Both the position numbers and the translations under genes were made by a program. Of a stretch of 64,000 nucleotides of DNA, positions 1 through 8,023 are shown one piece after another. Location: NCBI RefSeq assembly GCF_003287275.1, contig NZ_QEVW01000009.1:248001-312000 (forward strand), in the 5' to 3' direction. Positions within the stretch are counted from its first letter, which is position 1, and the number at the start of each line of letters is the position of its first letter. Below the pieces are notes generated by a model. It made no database searches and was not told the origin of the DNA. It saw only the letters and a list, made by a program, of their open reading frames with translations. Source of the DNA: Paenibacillus taichungensis. Its GTDB lineage: Bacteria; Bacillota; Bacilli; Paenibacillales; Paenibacillaceae.

Positions 1-1346
1 AGATAAGCAGCAATGGGTTTCATGGTTGAACCTGGCTGACGCACCATCTGGGTTGCATAGTTCATCTGCTCATCCTGGAAATCACGGCCTTCAATCATGC
101 CGAGAATGGCGCCTGTTTTGTGATTGATCAACATGGCAGCAGTCTGTTCTTTTCCCTTCACGGAATCGTCAGCAGCAAAATTACTGTCATCTTCGGCAAT
201 GGTTCGCATCGTTTTGTAGATACTCTTGTTGATCGTCGTGTAGATACGATATCCACCTGTACGCAATTGCTGCTGAGCTTCTTCCAGCAGGGCACTGCTT
301 TCTTTTTGTGGTGTATCTGTATCCGTCTCCTTGGCTGTATCCGCTTTGGCATCGGTGCCTTCAGCTTTATCCGAATTGAGTTGCATTAAAATCTGTGCAG
401 CTTGTCGCTCTGTTTCCATCATAAGATATGGATAAGTATTGTAAGCTTTGATGGTTTTAGGTGCGAGTGAACTCTTGATGTCAAAAGCAAGAGCTTCGTC
501 ATACTCGGATTGATTAATTTTGCCCAGTTCCAGCATACGGCGCAAGACAAGATGCTGACGATTGATTGCACGCTCAAAATTGTCCTCAACAAAGTCGCCT
601 TTTCCATTAAAGGCAGAATAAGAGGAGGGAAGCTGAGGCAATCCTGCCAAATAAGCAGCCTGAGCTGTGTTTAATGTGCTCAAATCATTAATATTGAACA
701 GTCCTTTGGCAGCTGCCTTGACTCCATATACATTATATCCACTGGAGCCGTTACCGAAAGGAACCTTGTTCAGATACGCTGTCATAATTTCGTCTTTGGT
801 CAGGAAACGTTCGAGTCGAAGCGAAAGTAGTATTTCTTTCACTTTCCGATCCTCGGTTCGATCCAGATTAAGGAATACACGCCGGGCTAACTGTTGAGTC
901 AGTGTGCTACCGCCCGTTTGAACAGATTCTTTTAGCACTTTCTGTTTGACGGCACGGAGCGTTCCGCTCATGTCTACACCTTTATGTTCGTAAAAATGAT
1001 TGTCTTCAATCGAAATGACTGCATCAATAACCTTCTGCGGGATCTGGTCAAAGGTGACCGGACGCCTGTCTTCTTCTGTTCGTAATTGGCCGATCGGGCT
1101 GCCGTCGGCAAAGTAAGCAAAGCCTGTGATGGAGTTTTCGCTGACTTTTTGTTCAATCAGCGCCCTTGAACGGACGGGTTCGTCTTTCACAATGGAACTG
1201 ACGTATCCCATCAGAGCACCGCCTACAAATAGTACCCCCATGAATCCCAGGACAACCATCCATTTGACGAAACTACCCAGTCTGCGGGCAAAGCTGCGCT
1301 TGCGGGCAGGCTGTTCATCGGGCTTTTTCTTATTAACATCAACCAT
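1..1346 (-). CDS. Class A penicillin-binding protein (PBP1A family), C-terminus outside window
   Basis: Bifunctional peptidoglycan synthase that polymerises lipid II and crosslinks stem peptides at the outer face of the membrane. The reading frame stays open to the left edge, so only about 448 residues are present. A basic cytoplasmic N-terminus precedes one membrane anchor (about residues 27-48). The GT51 glycosyltransferase domain shows EDNHFYEHKG (about 114-123), GGSTLTQQ (about 145) and KDEIMTAYLNKVPFG (about 184). The transpeptidase serine motif STMK lies at the very edge (bases 18-29), so the catalytic half continues outside. The start is the ATG at 1344-1346, with AAGGAGG eight bases upstream. 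A linker rich in Asp, Thr and Lys separates the two domains. The gene follows rpsD on the same strand but has its own TATAAT, and rpsD has its own terminator. Confidence 0.93.
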   Translation of the reverse strand, partial: MVDVNKKKPDEQPARKRSFARRLGSFVKWMVVLGFMGVLFVGGALMGYVSSIVKDEPVRSRALIEQKVSENSITGFAYFADGSPIGQLRTEEDRRPVTFDQIPQKVIDAVISIEDNHFYEHKGVDMSGTLRAVKQKVLKESVQTGGSTLTQQLARRVFLNLDRTEDRKVKEILLSLRLERFLTKDEIMTAYLNKVPFGNGSSGYNVYGVKAAAKGLFNINDLSTLNTAQAAYLAGLPQLPSSYSAFNGKGDFVEDNFERAINRQHLVLRRMLELGKINQSEYDEALAFDIKSSLAPKTIKAYNTYPYLMMETERQAAQILMQLNSDKAEGTDAKADTAKETDTDTPQKESSALLEEAQQQLRTGGYRIYTTINKSIYKTMRTIAEDDSNFAADDSVKGKEQTAAMLINHKTGAILGMIEGRDFQDEQMNYATQMVRQPGSTMKPIAAY

Positions 1347-1375
1347 TCAGTGTCTTCCTCCTTTTAACAGCACTT

Positions 1376-1404
1376 ATTATAGCATAAAAAGGCTGGTTTG
1401 CATG
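1376..1404 (-). promoter_or_regulatory. Putative promoter of the PBP gene
   Basis: A perfect TATAAT (read on the minus strand) lies at 1376-1381, about 30 bases before the PBP start codon. The hexamer 17 bases upstream (CATGCA) is a poor -35, so the -10 is the main evidence. Confidence 0.4.
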
Positions 1405-1566
1405 CCTGAGAAATACAAGCAATGGTCGAAAATTGCCATTCTTTCTTGGATTATGATATATATCATGTGGAATTGAATTGCATATCATGAGAAGTCGTGG
1501 AGAATTTCAGTAAAACGTGGAAGCACTGAGCGTCGGAGTGTAGAGAAAATAGATGACTATGTATAG

Positions 1567-1611
1567 AAAGGAGGCCATATCCATGCATTAGGTGCAGGTG
1601 TGACCTCCTTT
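1567..1611. repeat. Inverted repeat AAAGGAGG/CCTCCTTT between rpsD and PBP genes
   Basis: Eight-base arms AAAGGAGG (1567-1574) and CCTCCTTT (1604-1611) enclose a 29-base loop. The arms equal a ribosome-binding site and its complement, but no start codon follows closely on either strand. It lies after the rpsD terminator and before the PBP promoter. Function is unknown; it may be a weak secondary terminator. Confidence 0.35.
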
Positions 1612-1637
1612 ATTCTGCTCTTTGATTCTCTCGAAAT

Positions 1638-1674
1638 AAAAAACAGCTGCCGAGAAAATCTCGGACAGCTGTTT
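1638..1674 (-). terminator. rpsD intrinsic terminator
   Basis: On the minus strand, AAACAGCTG and CCGAGA pair with TCTCGG and CAGCTGTTT around a short loop, and a T-tract follows. It lies about 30 bases after the rpsD stop codon. Confidence 0.9.
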
Positions 1675-1702
1675 GGTGTGAAGCTTAATGAAATTCCAAC
1701 GA

Positions 1703-2302
1703 TTAACGGTTGTAGAACTCGACGATTTGTTTTTCGTCGATGTCTTGGGACAATTCCGAACGCTCAGGCAAACGAATGAATTTACCTTCCAGAGCAGTAT
1801 CGTTGAATTCTACGTATGCCGGAAGATGCGAACGGTTTTCCAAAGCTTCCTTAACGGAAGAAAGACCGCGGCTTCTTTCACGCAGGCTGATAACGTCGCC
1901 AGTGCTTACTTGGTAAGAAGCGATGTCGACTTTTTTGCCGTTTACAGTTACGTGACCGTGGGATACCAACTGACGCGAACCAGCGCGGGAGTTAGCGAAT
2001 CCAAGGCGGTATACGAGGTTATCAAGGCGGCTCTCAAGCAAGAACATGAAGTTTTCACCTGCGATACCTTGCATTTTTTGCGCTTTAGCAAAGAGAGTGC
2101 GGAATTGCTTCTCGCCCAAACCGTACATGTGACGCAGTTTTTGTTTTTCTTGCAATTGCATACCGTAGTTGCTCATTTTTCTCCGTTGGTTAGCTCCGTG
2201 CTGACCTGGAGGGAAAGGACGTTTCAATTCTTTGCCTGTTCCGCTCAGGGAAATGCCGAGGCGACGGCTCAATTTAAATTTAGGACCAGTGTAACGTGCC
2301 AT
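1703..2302 (-). CDS. rpsD: 30S ribosomal protein S4
   Basis: Primary 16S rRNA-binding protein that starts assembly of the 5' domain of the small subunit; in Bacillus it also represses its own mRNA. The 199 residues are full length and collinear with the family: an N-terminal basic segment beginning [10 protein letters not shown], and an S4 RNA-binding domain with [24 protein letters not shown] at about residues 100-123. The segment that holds CXXC zinc ligands in some S4 paralogs has no cysteines here, so this is the zinc-independent form. It is a single-gene unit with a long leader and its own terminator, as in B. subtilis. The long open frame antisense to it is a codon-bias shadow. Confidence 0.98.
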   Translation of the reverse strand: MARYTGPKFKLSRRLGISLSGTGKELKRPFPPGQHGANQRRKMSNYGMQLQEKQKLRHMYGLGEKQFRTLFAKAQKMQGIAGENFMFLLESRLDNLVYRLGFANSRAGSRQLVSHGHVTVNGKKVDIASYQVSTGDVISLRERSRGLSSVKEALENRSHLPAYVEFNDTALEGKFIRLPERSELSQDIDEKQIVEFYNR

Positions 2303-2490
2303 GTTTAAAGTAGCTCCTTTTTAGTTAAAGTTCATATAGGGCTCTGTTTGCGCTCCAATTTGTTGATGCGGGCTAGGCCACACATAAGACGATCAGAAAA
2401 GTTCAGCCGCTGTCCTGAAAGCAACAAAAAGAATGAGGGTGACACAACCGGTAATGCCCAAATTTAAAGACCCATTAGTAGTCTTCATCA
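2303..2490 (-). ncRNA. rpsD 5' leader, candidate S4 autoregulatory RNA
   Basis: About 190 bases separate the rpsD promoter from its start codon, with no reading frame. In Bacillales the rpsD leader binds S4 and represses translation (established for B. subtilis). I infer the same here from length and position; the pseudoknot was not verified by folding. Confidence 0.5.
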
Positions 2491-2497
2491 ACAATTT

Positions 2498-2526
2498 ATT
2501 TTACAGTTTACTAGAACCAAAGTCAA
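2498..2526 (-). promoter_or_regulatory. rpsD promoter (SigA type)
   Basis: On the minus strand, TTGACT (2521-2526) and TAAAAT (2498-2503) are separated by exactly 17 bases. Both are close to SigA consensus. Confidence 0.75.
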
Positions 2527-2676
2527 GCGTGTGATAAAAGCAAAAAAACGTCTAAATTTGTCGATAGGTCCTTAGGCCCAAAATAATGGGACAATTTTCT
2601 GAAATATGGATGCAAAAAAGCTTTAAAGAGAGTAAAATAGATTGTATCTTAACTTTAAATGATCTTGTACATTAAG

Positions 2677-2739
2677 GTTATCGCATAGATTTGCAGGTTT
2701 GCGATAACGTCTGCAGATTAATGCATCCGAGAGGATGCA
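2677..2739 (+). promoter_or_regulatory. Two hairpins in the leader of the diguanylate cyclase gene
   Basis: GTTATCGCA (2677-2685) pairs perfectly with TGCGATAAC (2700-2708). A second hairpin pairs TGCATCC (2722-2728) with GGATGCA (2733-2739) around a GAGA (GNRA-type) tetraloop and ends 11 bases before the AAGGAG at 2751. They may act at the mRNA level. They lack the conserved c-di-GMP riboswitch sequences, and no T-tract follows. Confidence 0.45.
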
Positions 2740-2764
2740 AAAACGGTGCAAAGGAGCGCCTGAC

Positions 2765-4744
2765 ATGTTAGAACATCTAAGAAGTAAACCAGCCAGCTTG
2801 AATTCGCGAAGTTCGGGCGATTCCGCATCTTCTGTCGCTCCTCACGAAGCGCATGTATTCTGGATGCAAAAAATGGACATCACACCTTTTGATTTTTCAT
2901 ATTTGGGGACCCTTCTGCAGCAAGCATACACCGACTGGCATATCCAACGGCGACCATACTCAGACAGATCGTCAATAATATACAACGTATGGAATACAGA
3001 AGGGATCTGTATGGGGCAAGGGATTGAAGGGGCTCCATTACTCGATGTACATTCGACTGTGATGCAATGTCTTGAATCGGGGCAGGCCCAGTCGTTACGG
3101 GGAACCACTGAAAATGGAGAGTATCATCTAATGGCTGAACCTCTGTTCTCCAGAACAAACAGGGATATGTTTGCTGTCTTCACTGCTGTAACCTACGAGC
3201 AAAATCGGGATGACACGTCTGAAGCTGTTGTTCGATCGGAGGCATTGCATTATCGTACCTGCTTTTACCGAAGATTTGAATACATATTTATGACGGATCT
3301 ACTACAAGCTCATGAACAAACTGCCCGTGAAGAGCATCGAAGGTCGATTCTGTTCCAAATCGTTCAACGGATGCATGACAAGATGGATGTGGACGCGATA
3401 TTGGATGAAGTGTTTGACAGTATTGACTACTTATATCCAACGACCCACATGACATTGTATATGTCTCAGGATCAGAGCAGCCTCAACCCACGTATCAAAC
3501 CGTTGCTTGTTCATGAACGTGGAGAAGACATCTGTGTACAATCGTTTATGGAAGGCAAACTTATTGTTGTTCGATCAGATGAAGGTGAACGCCGCATTCT
3601 GGAGGTTGGCCTTCCTCTAAAAGGCAAACAAGGGATCTATGGTGTATTTCATATTGAGATGAATGAGGAGCTAATGGAAGATTCCGATCTGCAGCTCATA
3701 ACGATGATGGCGGATACAGCAGGAACTGCTTTTGAAAATGCCAAGTTGCACGAACAATCGAATATGTTGATCCAGGAACTTCGTCTAATCAACGATCTGA
3801 CACAACGTTTGAACAAGAGCTTGCAGCTAATGGAGATTTATCAATTCTCCGAGCAGGAATTGAAGGACATTTTTCAGGCTGAATCATGCTGTATTCTTCA
3901 ACTAAATGACAGTACGGATCATTTTGAAGTGATGTCATCTAATGTAAATGAATTATGTCGCAAATCGTTTCCAACGGATTATGGTATCGCAGGGCTACTG
4001 TATCAAACCGAAGAACCGCTCATTCTATCCAATTATGCGAAATACGATAGAGTGTCATCGGTCTTCATGGATCTTACCGGCTCTATGTCATTGATTGCCT
4101 CACCCGTTCGGGTGAATGGTGAAGTGAAGGGTGCCATTTTGCTGGGACATCCGAAAAAGCAGTATTTTTCGTACGATAATTACCGCCTGCTGCAGATGCT
4201 GTCCATTCATATTGGACTTGCTCTCTCCAATGCAACACTTCACGCCGAGGTACGACGTTTGGCTAACCTGGATATGCTAACAGGGCTTTTTGTGAGGCAT
4301 TACCTGGATAGTGTGATCCATGAACGTCAGGCTCATGAATTCTGTGGTTCACTGGTTGTCGTGGATATCGACCAGTTTAAACAGGTGAATGATACGTTTG
4401 GGCACCAAACAGGTGATCAGGTATTAAAACAGGTGAGCGATATTGTGACGAGTTCCGTGCGCCCTGAGGATATCTGTGCCAGATGGGGTGGAGAAGAACT
4501 GGCTATTTATATGCCTCAGATCGGTGCTCGTCAGGCACTGGAATATGCGGAAATCATTCGTACCAGGGTTGCTGAGGAGACAAGGCCTCCCGTGACCGTT
4601 TCCAGCGGTATTGCGGAATGGAACTGGATGGATGAGAAGGTTAGTGTGGAATCGTTATTTTACCGAGCTGATATGGCCTTGTACGATGCGAAGCATGGTG
4701 GTCGAAATCGTATCGTCATGGAAGAACAGGAAGTTACACGTTAA
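2765..4744 (+). CDS. GAF-GAF-GGDEF diguanylate cyclase
   Basis: Predicted to make c-di-GMP from two GTP in response to a signal bound by cytoplasmic sensor domains. The 659-residue protein has no membrane segment. It has an N-terminal region of unclear fold (1-180), two GAF-like domains (about 185-330 and 335-480) and a C-terminal GGDEF domain (about 490-650). The active-site motif is GGEEL at about residue 574, with the DIDQFKQVNDTFGH substrate loop before it. RPED lies five residues before GGEEL and matches the RxxD product-inhibition I-site, so both catalysis and feedback look intact. The ATG at 2765 is chosen because AAGGAG lies eight bases upstream; an ATG at 2735 in frame lacks a proper site and lies inside a hairpin. 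The gene is alone, with a terminator after it. Confidence 0.9.
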   Translation: MLEHLRSKPASLNSRSSGDSASSVAPHEAHVFWMQKMDITPFDFSYLGTLLQQAYTDWHIQRRPYSDRSSIIYNVWNTEGICMGQGIEGAPLLDVHSTVMQCLESGQAQSLRGTTENGEYHLMAEPLFSRTNRDMFAVFTAVTYEQNRDDTSEAVVRSEALHYRTCFYRRFEYIFMTDLLQAHEQTAREEHRRSILFQIVQRMHDKMDVDAILDEVFDSIDYLYPTTHMTLYMSQDQSSLNPRIKPLLVHERGEDICVQSFMEGKLIVVRSDEGERRILEVGLPLKGKQGIYGVFHIEMNEELMEDSDLQLITMMADTAGTAFENAKLHEQSNMLIQELRLINDLTQRLNKSLQLMEIYQFSEQELKDIFQAESCCILQLNDSTDHFEVMSSNVNELCRKSFPTDYGIAGLLYQTEEPLILSNYAKYDRVSSVFMDLTGSMSLIASPVRVNGEVKGAILLGHPKKQYFSYDNYRLLQMLSIHIGLALSNATLHAEVRRLANLDMLTGLFVRHYLDSVIHERQAHEFCGSLVVVDIDQFKQVNDTFGHQTGDQVLKQVSDIVTSSVRPEDICARWGGEELAIYMPQIGARQALEYAEIIRTRVAEETRPPVTVSSGIAEWNWMDEKVSVESLFYRADMALYDAKHGGRNRIVMEEQEVTR

Positions 4745-4788
4745 GAGAGGACTATTCCGATTGCGGAGTCGTCCTCTCTTTATTTTTT
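4744..4788 (+). terminator. Terminator after diguanylate cyclase gene
   Basis: AGAGAGGAC pairs with GTCCTCTCT, with a second TCCG/CGGA stem inside, and a T-rich run (TTTATTTTTT) follows directly. Confidence 0.85.
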
Positions 4789-4876
4789 AGAAGGGGATAT
4801 GCCAAAGGAAGGAAGTATAAGCAAATAAGGGAGGGGCAGGCTATGGAGAAAGTTTGATGGAAAGGTGGAATAGAAC

Positions 4877-5743
4877 ATGTTGAATCGTCGATATATACGT
4901 GGATTATTGTTGATTCTGAGCATTGTTGTATTGTGTGCTCCTGGTTGTGGATTGTTAGAGCGAGATCGAACTCCCGAGGAATTATTTTCTCTGGCTTTAT
5001 CAGGAATTGCAGGCAAAGAAAAGCTGAGTTTTGATGGGGAAGCGGGGTTACGACGAGAAAGCAGCGGGCTGTTCGAAAATCAGTTTAAATTTGAGGGCAA
5101 GCTGGAGAATCATGACCGTTTGACCTTGCAAACGAGGCTGCCTGGAGCTGTGACTGCTGCCGGAACGGGAGTAAAAGGGGTAAATACCGCCGCTGTTAAC
5201 AATAACGGGCAACCGAGTGGATTCAGTGCATCTTTTGAACGAAAACAAGGACAATGGATGGCTTTAACTGCCCAACATGAGCCCCTGCGTGGTTCGCTGT
5301 CCCGTTTTAATCCTATCGCTCAAATGGAAAGTATCGATCGTATGAACAAGACGATAAAGTCTGAGTACGGTTCAGGCCGTCGAACAAAAATACTGCGAAT
5401 TGAACTCGCGCCGAAAGACGCCAAAACGTGGGCACTCGCGCAGCTTAATGACGAGATGAATGCGATTCGGGCGGAGTATATGCACAAGGCTACTGCGGTT
5501 AAGGGAGGCAGTCAGGAGAAGCTGGAGAAGGATCTGAACAAAGTGTGGGAGCAAGGGGAAACATCGATGCAAGAGATGATGAAACAGGCCGAGGTACAGA
5601 CGGTATATCATCTAACCGTAGATCGGAAAACTAGCTTGCCCTTGCGACTTTCCTCGGAAAGTCAGGTGAGCTATAAGGACATGAACAGCAAAAGGAATAA
5701 AGAAGCTCTTGTAACAGATGTAAACTTCAGGGCCTATGAGTAG
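4877..5743 (+). CDS. Putative lipoprotein of unknown function
   Basis: The protein has 288 residues. The N-terminus has MLNRRYIRG, a hydrophobic core and LCAPGC, a plausible lipobox with Cys24 as the lipidated residue, so it is probably anchored on the outer face of the membrane. The rest is soluble, charged and rich in Lys, Glu and Gln. It contains a helix-forming stretch at about 195-240 and ends in beta-rich sequence. This outline resembles Gram-positive lipoproteins of the LppX/LolA-like or DUF type, but I do not recognise the family. GGAAAGGTGG upstream serves as ribosome site. It stands alone between a terminator and the aminopeptidase gene. Confidence 0.75.
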   Translation: MLNRRYIRGLLLILSIVVLCAPGCGLLERDRTPEELFSLALSGIAGKEKLSFDGEAGLRRESSGLFENQFKFEGKLENHDRLTLQTRLPGAVTAAGTGVKGVNTAAVNNNGQPSGFSASFERKQGQWMALTAQHEPLRGSLSRFNPIAQMESIDRMNKTIKSEYGSGRRTKILRIELAPKDAKTWALAQLNDEMNAIRAEYMHKATAVKGGSQEKLEKDLNKVWEQGETSMQEMMKQAEVQTVYHLTVDRKTSLPLRLSSESQVSYKDMNSKRNKEALVTDVNFRAYE

Positions 5744-5852
5744 ATGAGTTGCTGGACTGCCTGCTGACGGGATCGTTGTAGCGTGCTACAATAGTATCGT
5801 AATTTACCGTTGTTCAATTCAGGAATGGCGGATGACAGGAGGAGTTTACACG

Positions 5853-6968
5853 ATGAAGGACCCAAGAATTCAGAAGCTCGCAGCCAATCTGGTGGGCTAC
5901 TCTGTAGATGTACAGCCCGGCGAGAATGTGCTGGTTGAGATGATCGGCACAGAGCGTGATCTGATTAATGCAATTATTGAAGAAGTAGGCAAAAAAGGCG
6001 GTAACGTCTTTGTACAGCTGACGGACAAAACAGTTCAGCGTGCCATGCTCAAAAATGCGACAGAAGAAATGATGAAAACCTGGGCAGAGATCGATTTGAA
6101 CCGGATGAAGCAAATGGATTGTTATATTGGTATCCGTGCAGGAGAGAATGTGAATGATCTGTCCGATGTACCGGAAGAGAAAATGAAAATGTACAATTCA
6201 CTTTATTCCCATCCGGTACATAGCGAGCAACGGGTAAAACATACAAAATGGGTTGTTCTTCGTTACCCGAATGCAAGTATGGCACAGCTGGCGAATACAA
6301 GCACAGAAGCGTTTGAAGATTTCTACTTCGACGTATGTAACCTGGATTACGCTAAAATGGACAAAGCACAGGATTCATTGGCTAATCTGATGAAACGCAC
6401 GGACAAAGTGCGTATCACTGGACCGGGAACAGACCTGAGTTTCTCCATTAAAGATATCGGTGCAGAGAAATGTTCTGGCCAAAAAAATATTCCGGATGGC
6501 GAAGTGTACAGCGCCCCTGTACGGGATTCAGTAAACGGAACAATTAGTTATAATGCGCCAACGCTGTATAATGGCATTACTTTTGAAAATATTAAATTCA
6601 CGTTCAAAGACGGTAAAATTGTTGAAGCAACAAGCAACGATACAGACCGCATCAATGAAATTCTGAATTCAGATGATGGCGCTCGTCATATTGGCGAATT
6701 CGCAATTGGATTTAATCCACATATCCTGCACCCAATGAAGGACATTCTGTTTGATGAGAAAATTGCAGGCAGCTTGCACTTTACGCCAGGCCAAGCATAT
6801 GAAGAAACAGATAACGGAAACCGTTCCTCCATTCACTGGGATCTGGTGTTGATCCAGCGTCCGGACTACGGTGGTGGCGAAATTTATTTTGATGATGTAT
6901 TGATCCGTAAAGACGGGATTTTCGTTATTCCTGAGCTGGAATGCCTCAATCCGGATCGTCTGAAGTAA
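5853..6968 (+). CDS. M29 family aminopeptidase (AmpS/PepS type)
   Basis: Metal-dependent cytoplasmic aminopeptidase that trims N-terminal residues from peptides. It has 371 residues, normal for the family. It begins DPRIQKLAANLVGYSVDVQPGENV, the usual M29 opening. The metal-binding C-terminal half shows NIPDGEVYSAP (Glu ligand), HFTPGQAYEE, and SIHWDLV, which carries the His and Asp ligands. The start is the ATG at 5853, seven codons inside the longest frame, because AGGAGG lies nine bases upstream. It is transcribed alone, or possibly with the downstream HPr-like gene 96 bases away. A 13-bp stem between the two genes may modulate the second one. Confidence 0.92.
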   Translation: MKDPRIQKLAANLVGYSVDVQPGENVLVEMIGTERDLINAIIEEVGKKGGNVFVQLTDKTVQRAMLKNATEEMMKTWAEIDLNRMKQMDCYIGIRAGENVNDLSDVPEEKMKMYNSLYSHPVHSEQRVKHTKWVVLRYPNASMAQLANTSTEAFEDFYFDVCNLDYAKMDKAQDSLANLMKRTDKVRITGPGTDLSFSIKDIGAEKCSGQKNIPDGEVYSAPVRDSVNGTISYNAPTLYNGITFENIKFTFKDGKIVEATSNDTDRINEILNSDDGARHIGEFAIGFNPHILHPMKDILFDEKIAGSLHFTPGQAYEETDNGNRSSIHWDLVLIQRPDYGGGEIYFDDVLIRKDGIFVIPELECLNPDRLK

Positions 6969-7000
6969 GAACAGTATTTTGCTGTTGCTAGGAAAGCGGA

Positions 7001-7045
7001 TTCACGGTATCATGTAGTGGTAATTAATAGATGATACCAAAAGTG
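7001..7045 (+). promoter_or_regulatory. Bulged hairpin before the HPr-like gene
   Basis: TTCACGGTATCAT (7001-7013) pairs with ATGATACC (7031-7038) and, after a four-base bulge, GTGAA (7043-7047 region). The stem is about 13 bp and ends just before the GGAGGG ribosome site. It has no T-tract, so translational or stability control is more likely than termination. Confidence 0.4.
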
Positions 7046-7064
7046 AAAAGACGGAGGGATTCCT

Positions 7065-7310
7065 ATGTCGAGTAATAACGCAGCGGTAGTTGAAATTGCT
7101 CAAACAGCGAGCAAATTTACTTCTTCAATCGTACTTCATTCAGAAAACAAGTATATCGATGTAAAAAGTATTCTTGGACTGTTCACCACGCTGATTAGCA
7201 CGCACAGCTATGAACTGCACGTTCATGGTCCGGATGCAGCTGAAGCCAAAGCAGCTATGTCAGAAGTGTTTGCCAAACATGGACTGAACGTAAGTATCGC
7301 ATCCGAGTAA
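7065..7310 (+). CDS. Small HPr-like (PTS phosphocarrier fold) protein without His15
   Basis: An 81-residue protein that aligns with HPr and Crh through TASKFTSSIVLHSENKYIDVKSILGLF. VKSILGL corresponds to the region around HPr Ser46, the target of HPr kinase. The N-terminal part of HPr with G-L-H-A-R-P and the phosphate-carrying His15 is absent: the sequence opens directly at the A-A-x-x-V helix. It therefore cannot work as a PTS phosphocarrier and is at best Crh-like or a structural relative. GGAGGG lies six bases before the ATG, so the start is good, and a strong terminator follows. Family assignment is likely; regulatory role through the serine is inference. Confidence 0.75.
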   Translation: MSSNNAAVVEIAQTASKFTSSIVLHSENKYIDVKSILGLFTTLISTHSYELHVHGPDAAEAKAAMSEVFAKHGLNVSIASE

Positions 7311-7320
7311 TGGCACTAAG

Positions 7321-7357
7321 AAGCATCTCTGCCTATTATGGCAGAGGTGCTTTTTTT
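7321..7357 (+). terminator. Terminator after HPr-like gene
   Basis: AAGCATCTCTGCC pairs with GGCAGAGGTGCTT around TATTAT, followed by seven T. Confidence 0.92.
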
Positions 7358-7454
7358 GCATGAGATCATTCAGATGTAAGGCAAGACCTCCGAAAATAGG
7401 GAGTTTAGGCAGGAATAAAGCTCTCCATGATCTATGGTTATTTTGGTCAGGTTC

Positions 7455-7483
7455 TTGTATTAGCTCCTGATTTCGTCTAATAT
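7455..7483 (+). promoter_or_regulatory. ylaN promoter
   Basis: TTGTAT (7455-7460) and TAATAT (7478-7483) are separated by 17 bases, about 50 bases before the ylaN start. Confidence 0.6.
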
Positions 7484-7534
7484 TAGAGGTAGAACGTCTT
7501 TACGCGATTTTTGGGACATAGGGGGGAAAAATGC

Positions 7535-7828
7535 ATGACTTCATCTGATCTGCAGGACCAGTTGCACTTGAAAGCGATCAGTCTTCTTCAAGAAGATGCA
7601 GATAAAATACAGAAGCTCATTGAAGTACAGATGGAGAATCTGGCTACCCGCTACTGCCCTCTCTATGAGGAAGTATTGGATACACAGATGTATGGGTTCT
7701 CCAAGGAAGTCGATTTTGCTGTTCGTGCAGGGCTTCTTCCAGAAGGTGCTGGTAAGCAGCTGGTAAGCGCGCTTGAGCGGAATCTGGCAATTCTATATGA
7801 AGCTTTGAACAAGAAGAATGAGCAATAG
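7535..7828 (+). CDS. ylaN: YlaN / UPF0358 family protein
   Basis: A 97-residue cytoplasmic protein of the YlaN family, essential or iron-linked in Firmicutes; in B. subtilis and Staphylococcus it has been tied to the iron regulator Fur. The signature CPLYEEVLDTQMYGFSKEVD at about residues 39-58 is highly conserved, followed by FAVRAGL. The start is the ATG at 7535, which has a GGGGGG site eight bases upstream; a TTG further out is not needed. In B. subtilis ylaN sits next to ftsW. Here ftsW is about 2 kb away with two genes between, so the neighbourhood is partly kept. Confidence 0.92.
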   Translation: MTSSDLQDQLHLKAISLLQEDADKIQKLIEVQMENLATRYCPLYEEVLDTQMYGFSKEVDFAVRAGLLPEGAGKQLVSALERNLAILYEALNKKNEQ

Positions 7829-7856
7829 CCTGCAATAGCGTGGGTCAGAATAGAAG

Positions 7857-7883
7857 GCATGCAGGTGTTTGCATGCTTTTTTT
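7857..7883 (+). terminator. ylaN terminator
   Basis: GCATGCA (7857-7863) pairs with TGCATGC (7870-7876), and seven T follow. Confidence 0.85.
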
Positions 7884-7934
7884 GTGCGCCTGGATCGAAC
7901 AGCTCGTCTGATGTGGTTCAGGAAGAGGGAGAAA

Positions 7935-7971
7935 AGAAAAAAGCAGTCTGGAAATGCGATTCCCAGGCTGC
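7935..7971 (-). terminator. Terminator of the Ca/H antiporter gene
   Basis: Read on the minus strand, GCAGCCTGG and GAA pair with TTC and CCAGACTGC with one mismatch, followed by TTTTTT. It lies about 50 bases after the antiporter stop codon. Confidence 0.75.
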
Positions 7972-8023
7972 CTTTTTACGCGCTAATTTTTTTTGTCTAT
8001 CCATTAGGATGATGGGAGTACTG

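Noticed and set aside
1688..2308. 206-codon open frame antisense to rpsD
   Set aside because: It lies wholly opposite the highly conserved S4 gene and has no family features; its openness follows from S4 codon bias.
2530..2764. c-di-GMP riboswitch before the GGDEF gene
   Set aside because: Hairpins exist, but the conserved GEMM core sequences and tetraloop-receptor are not seen.
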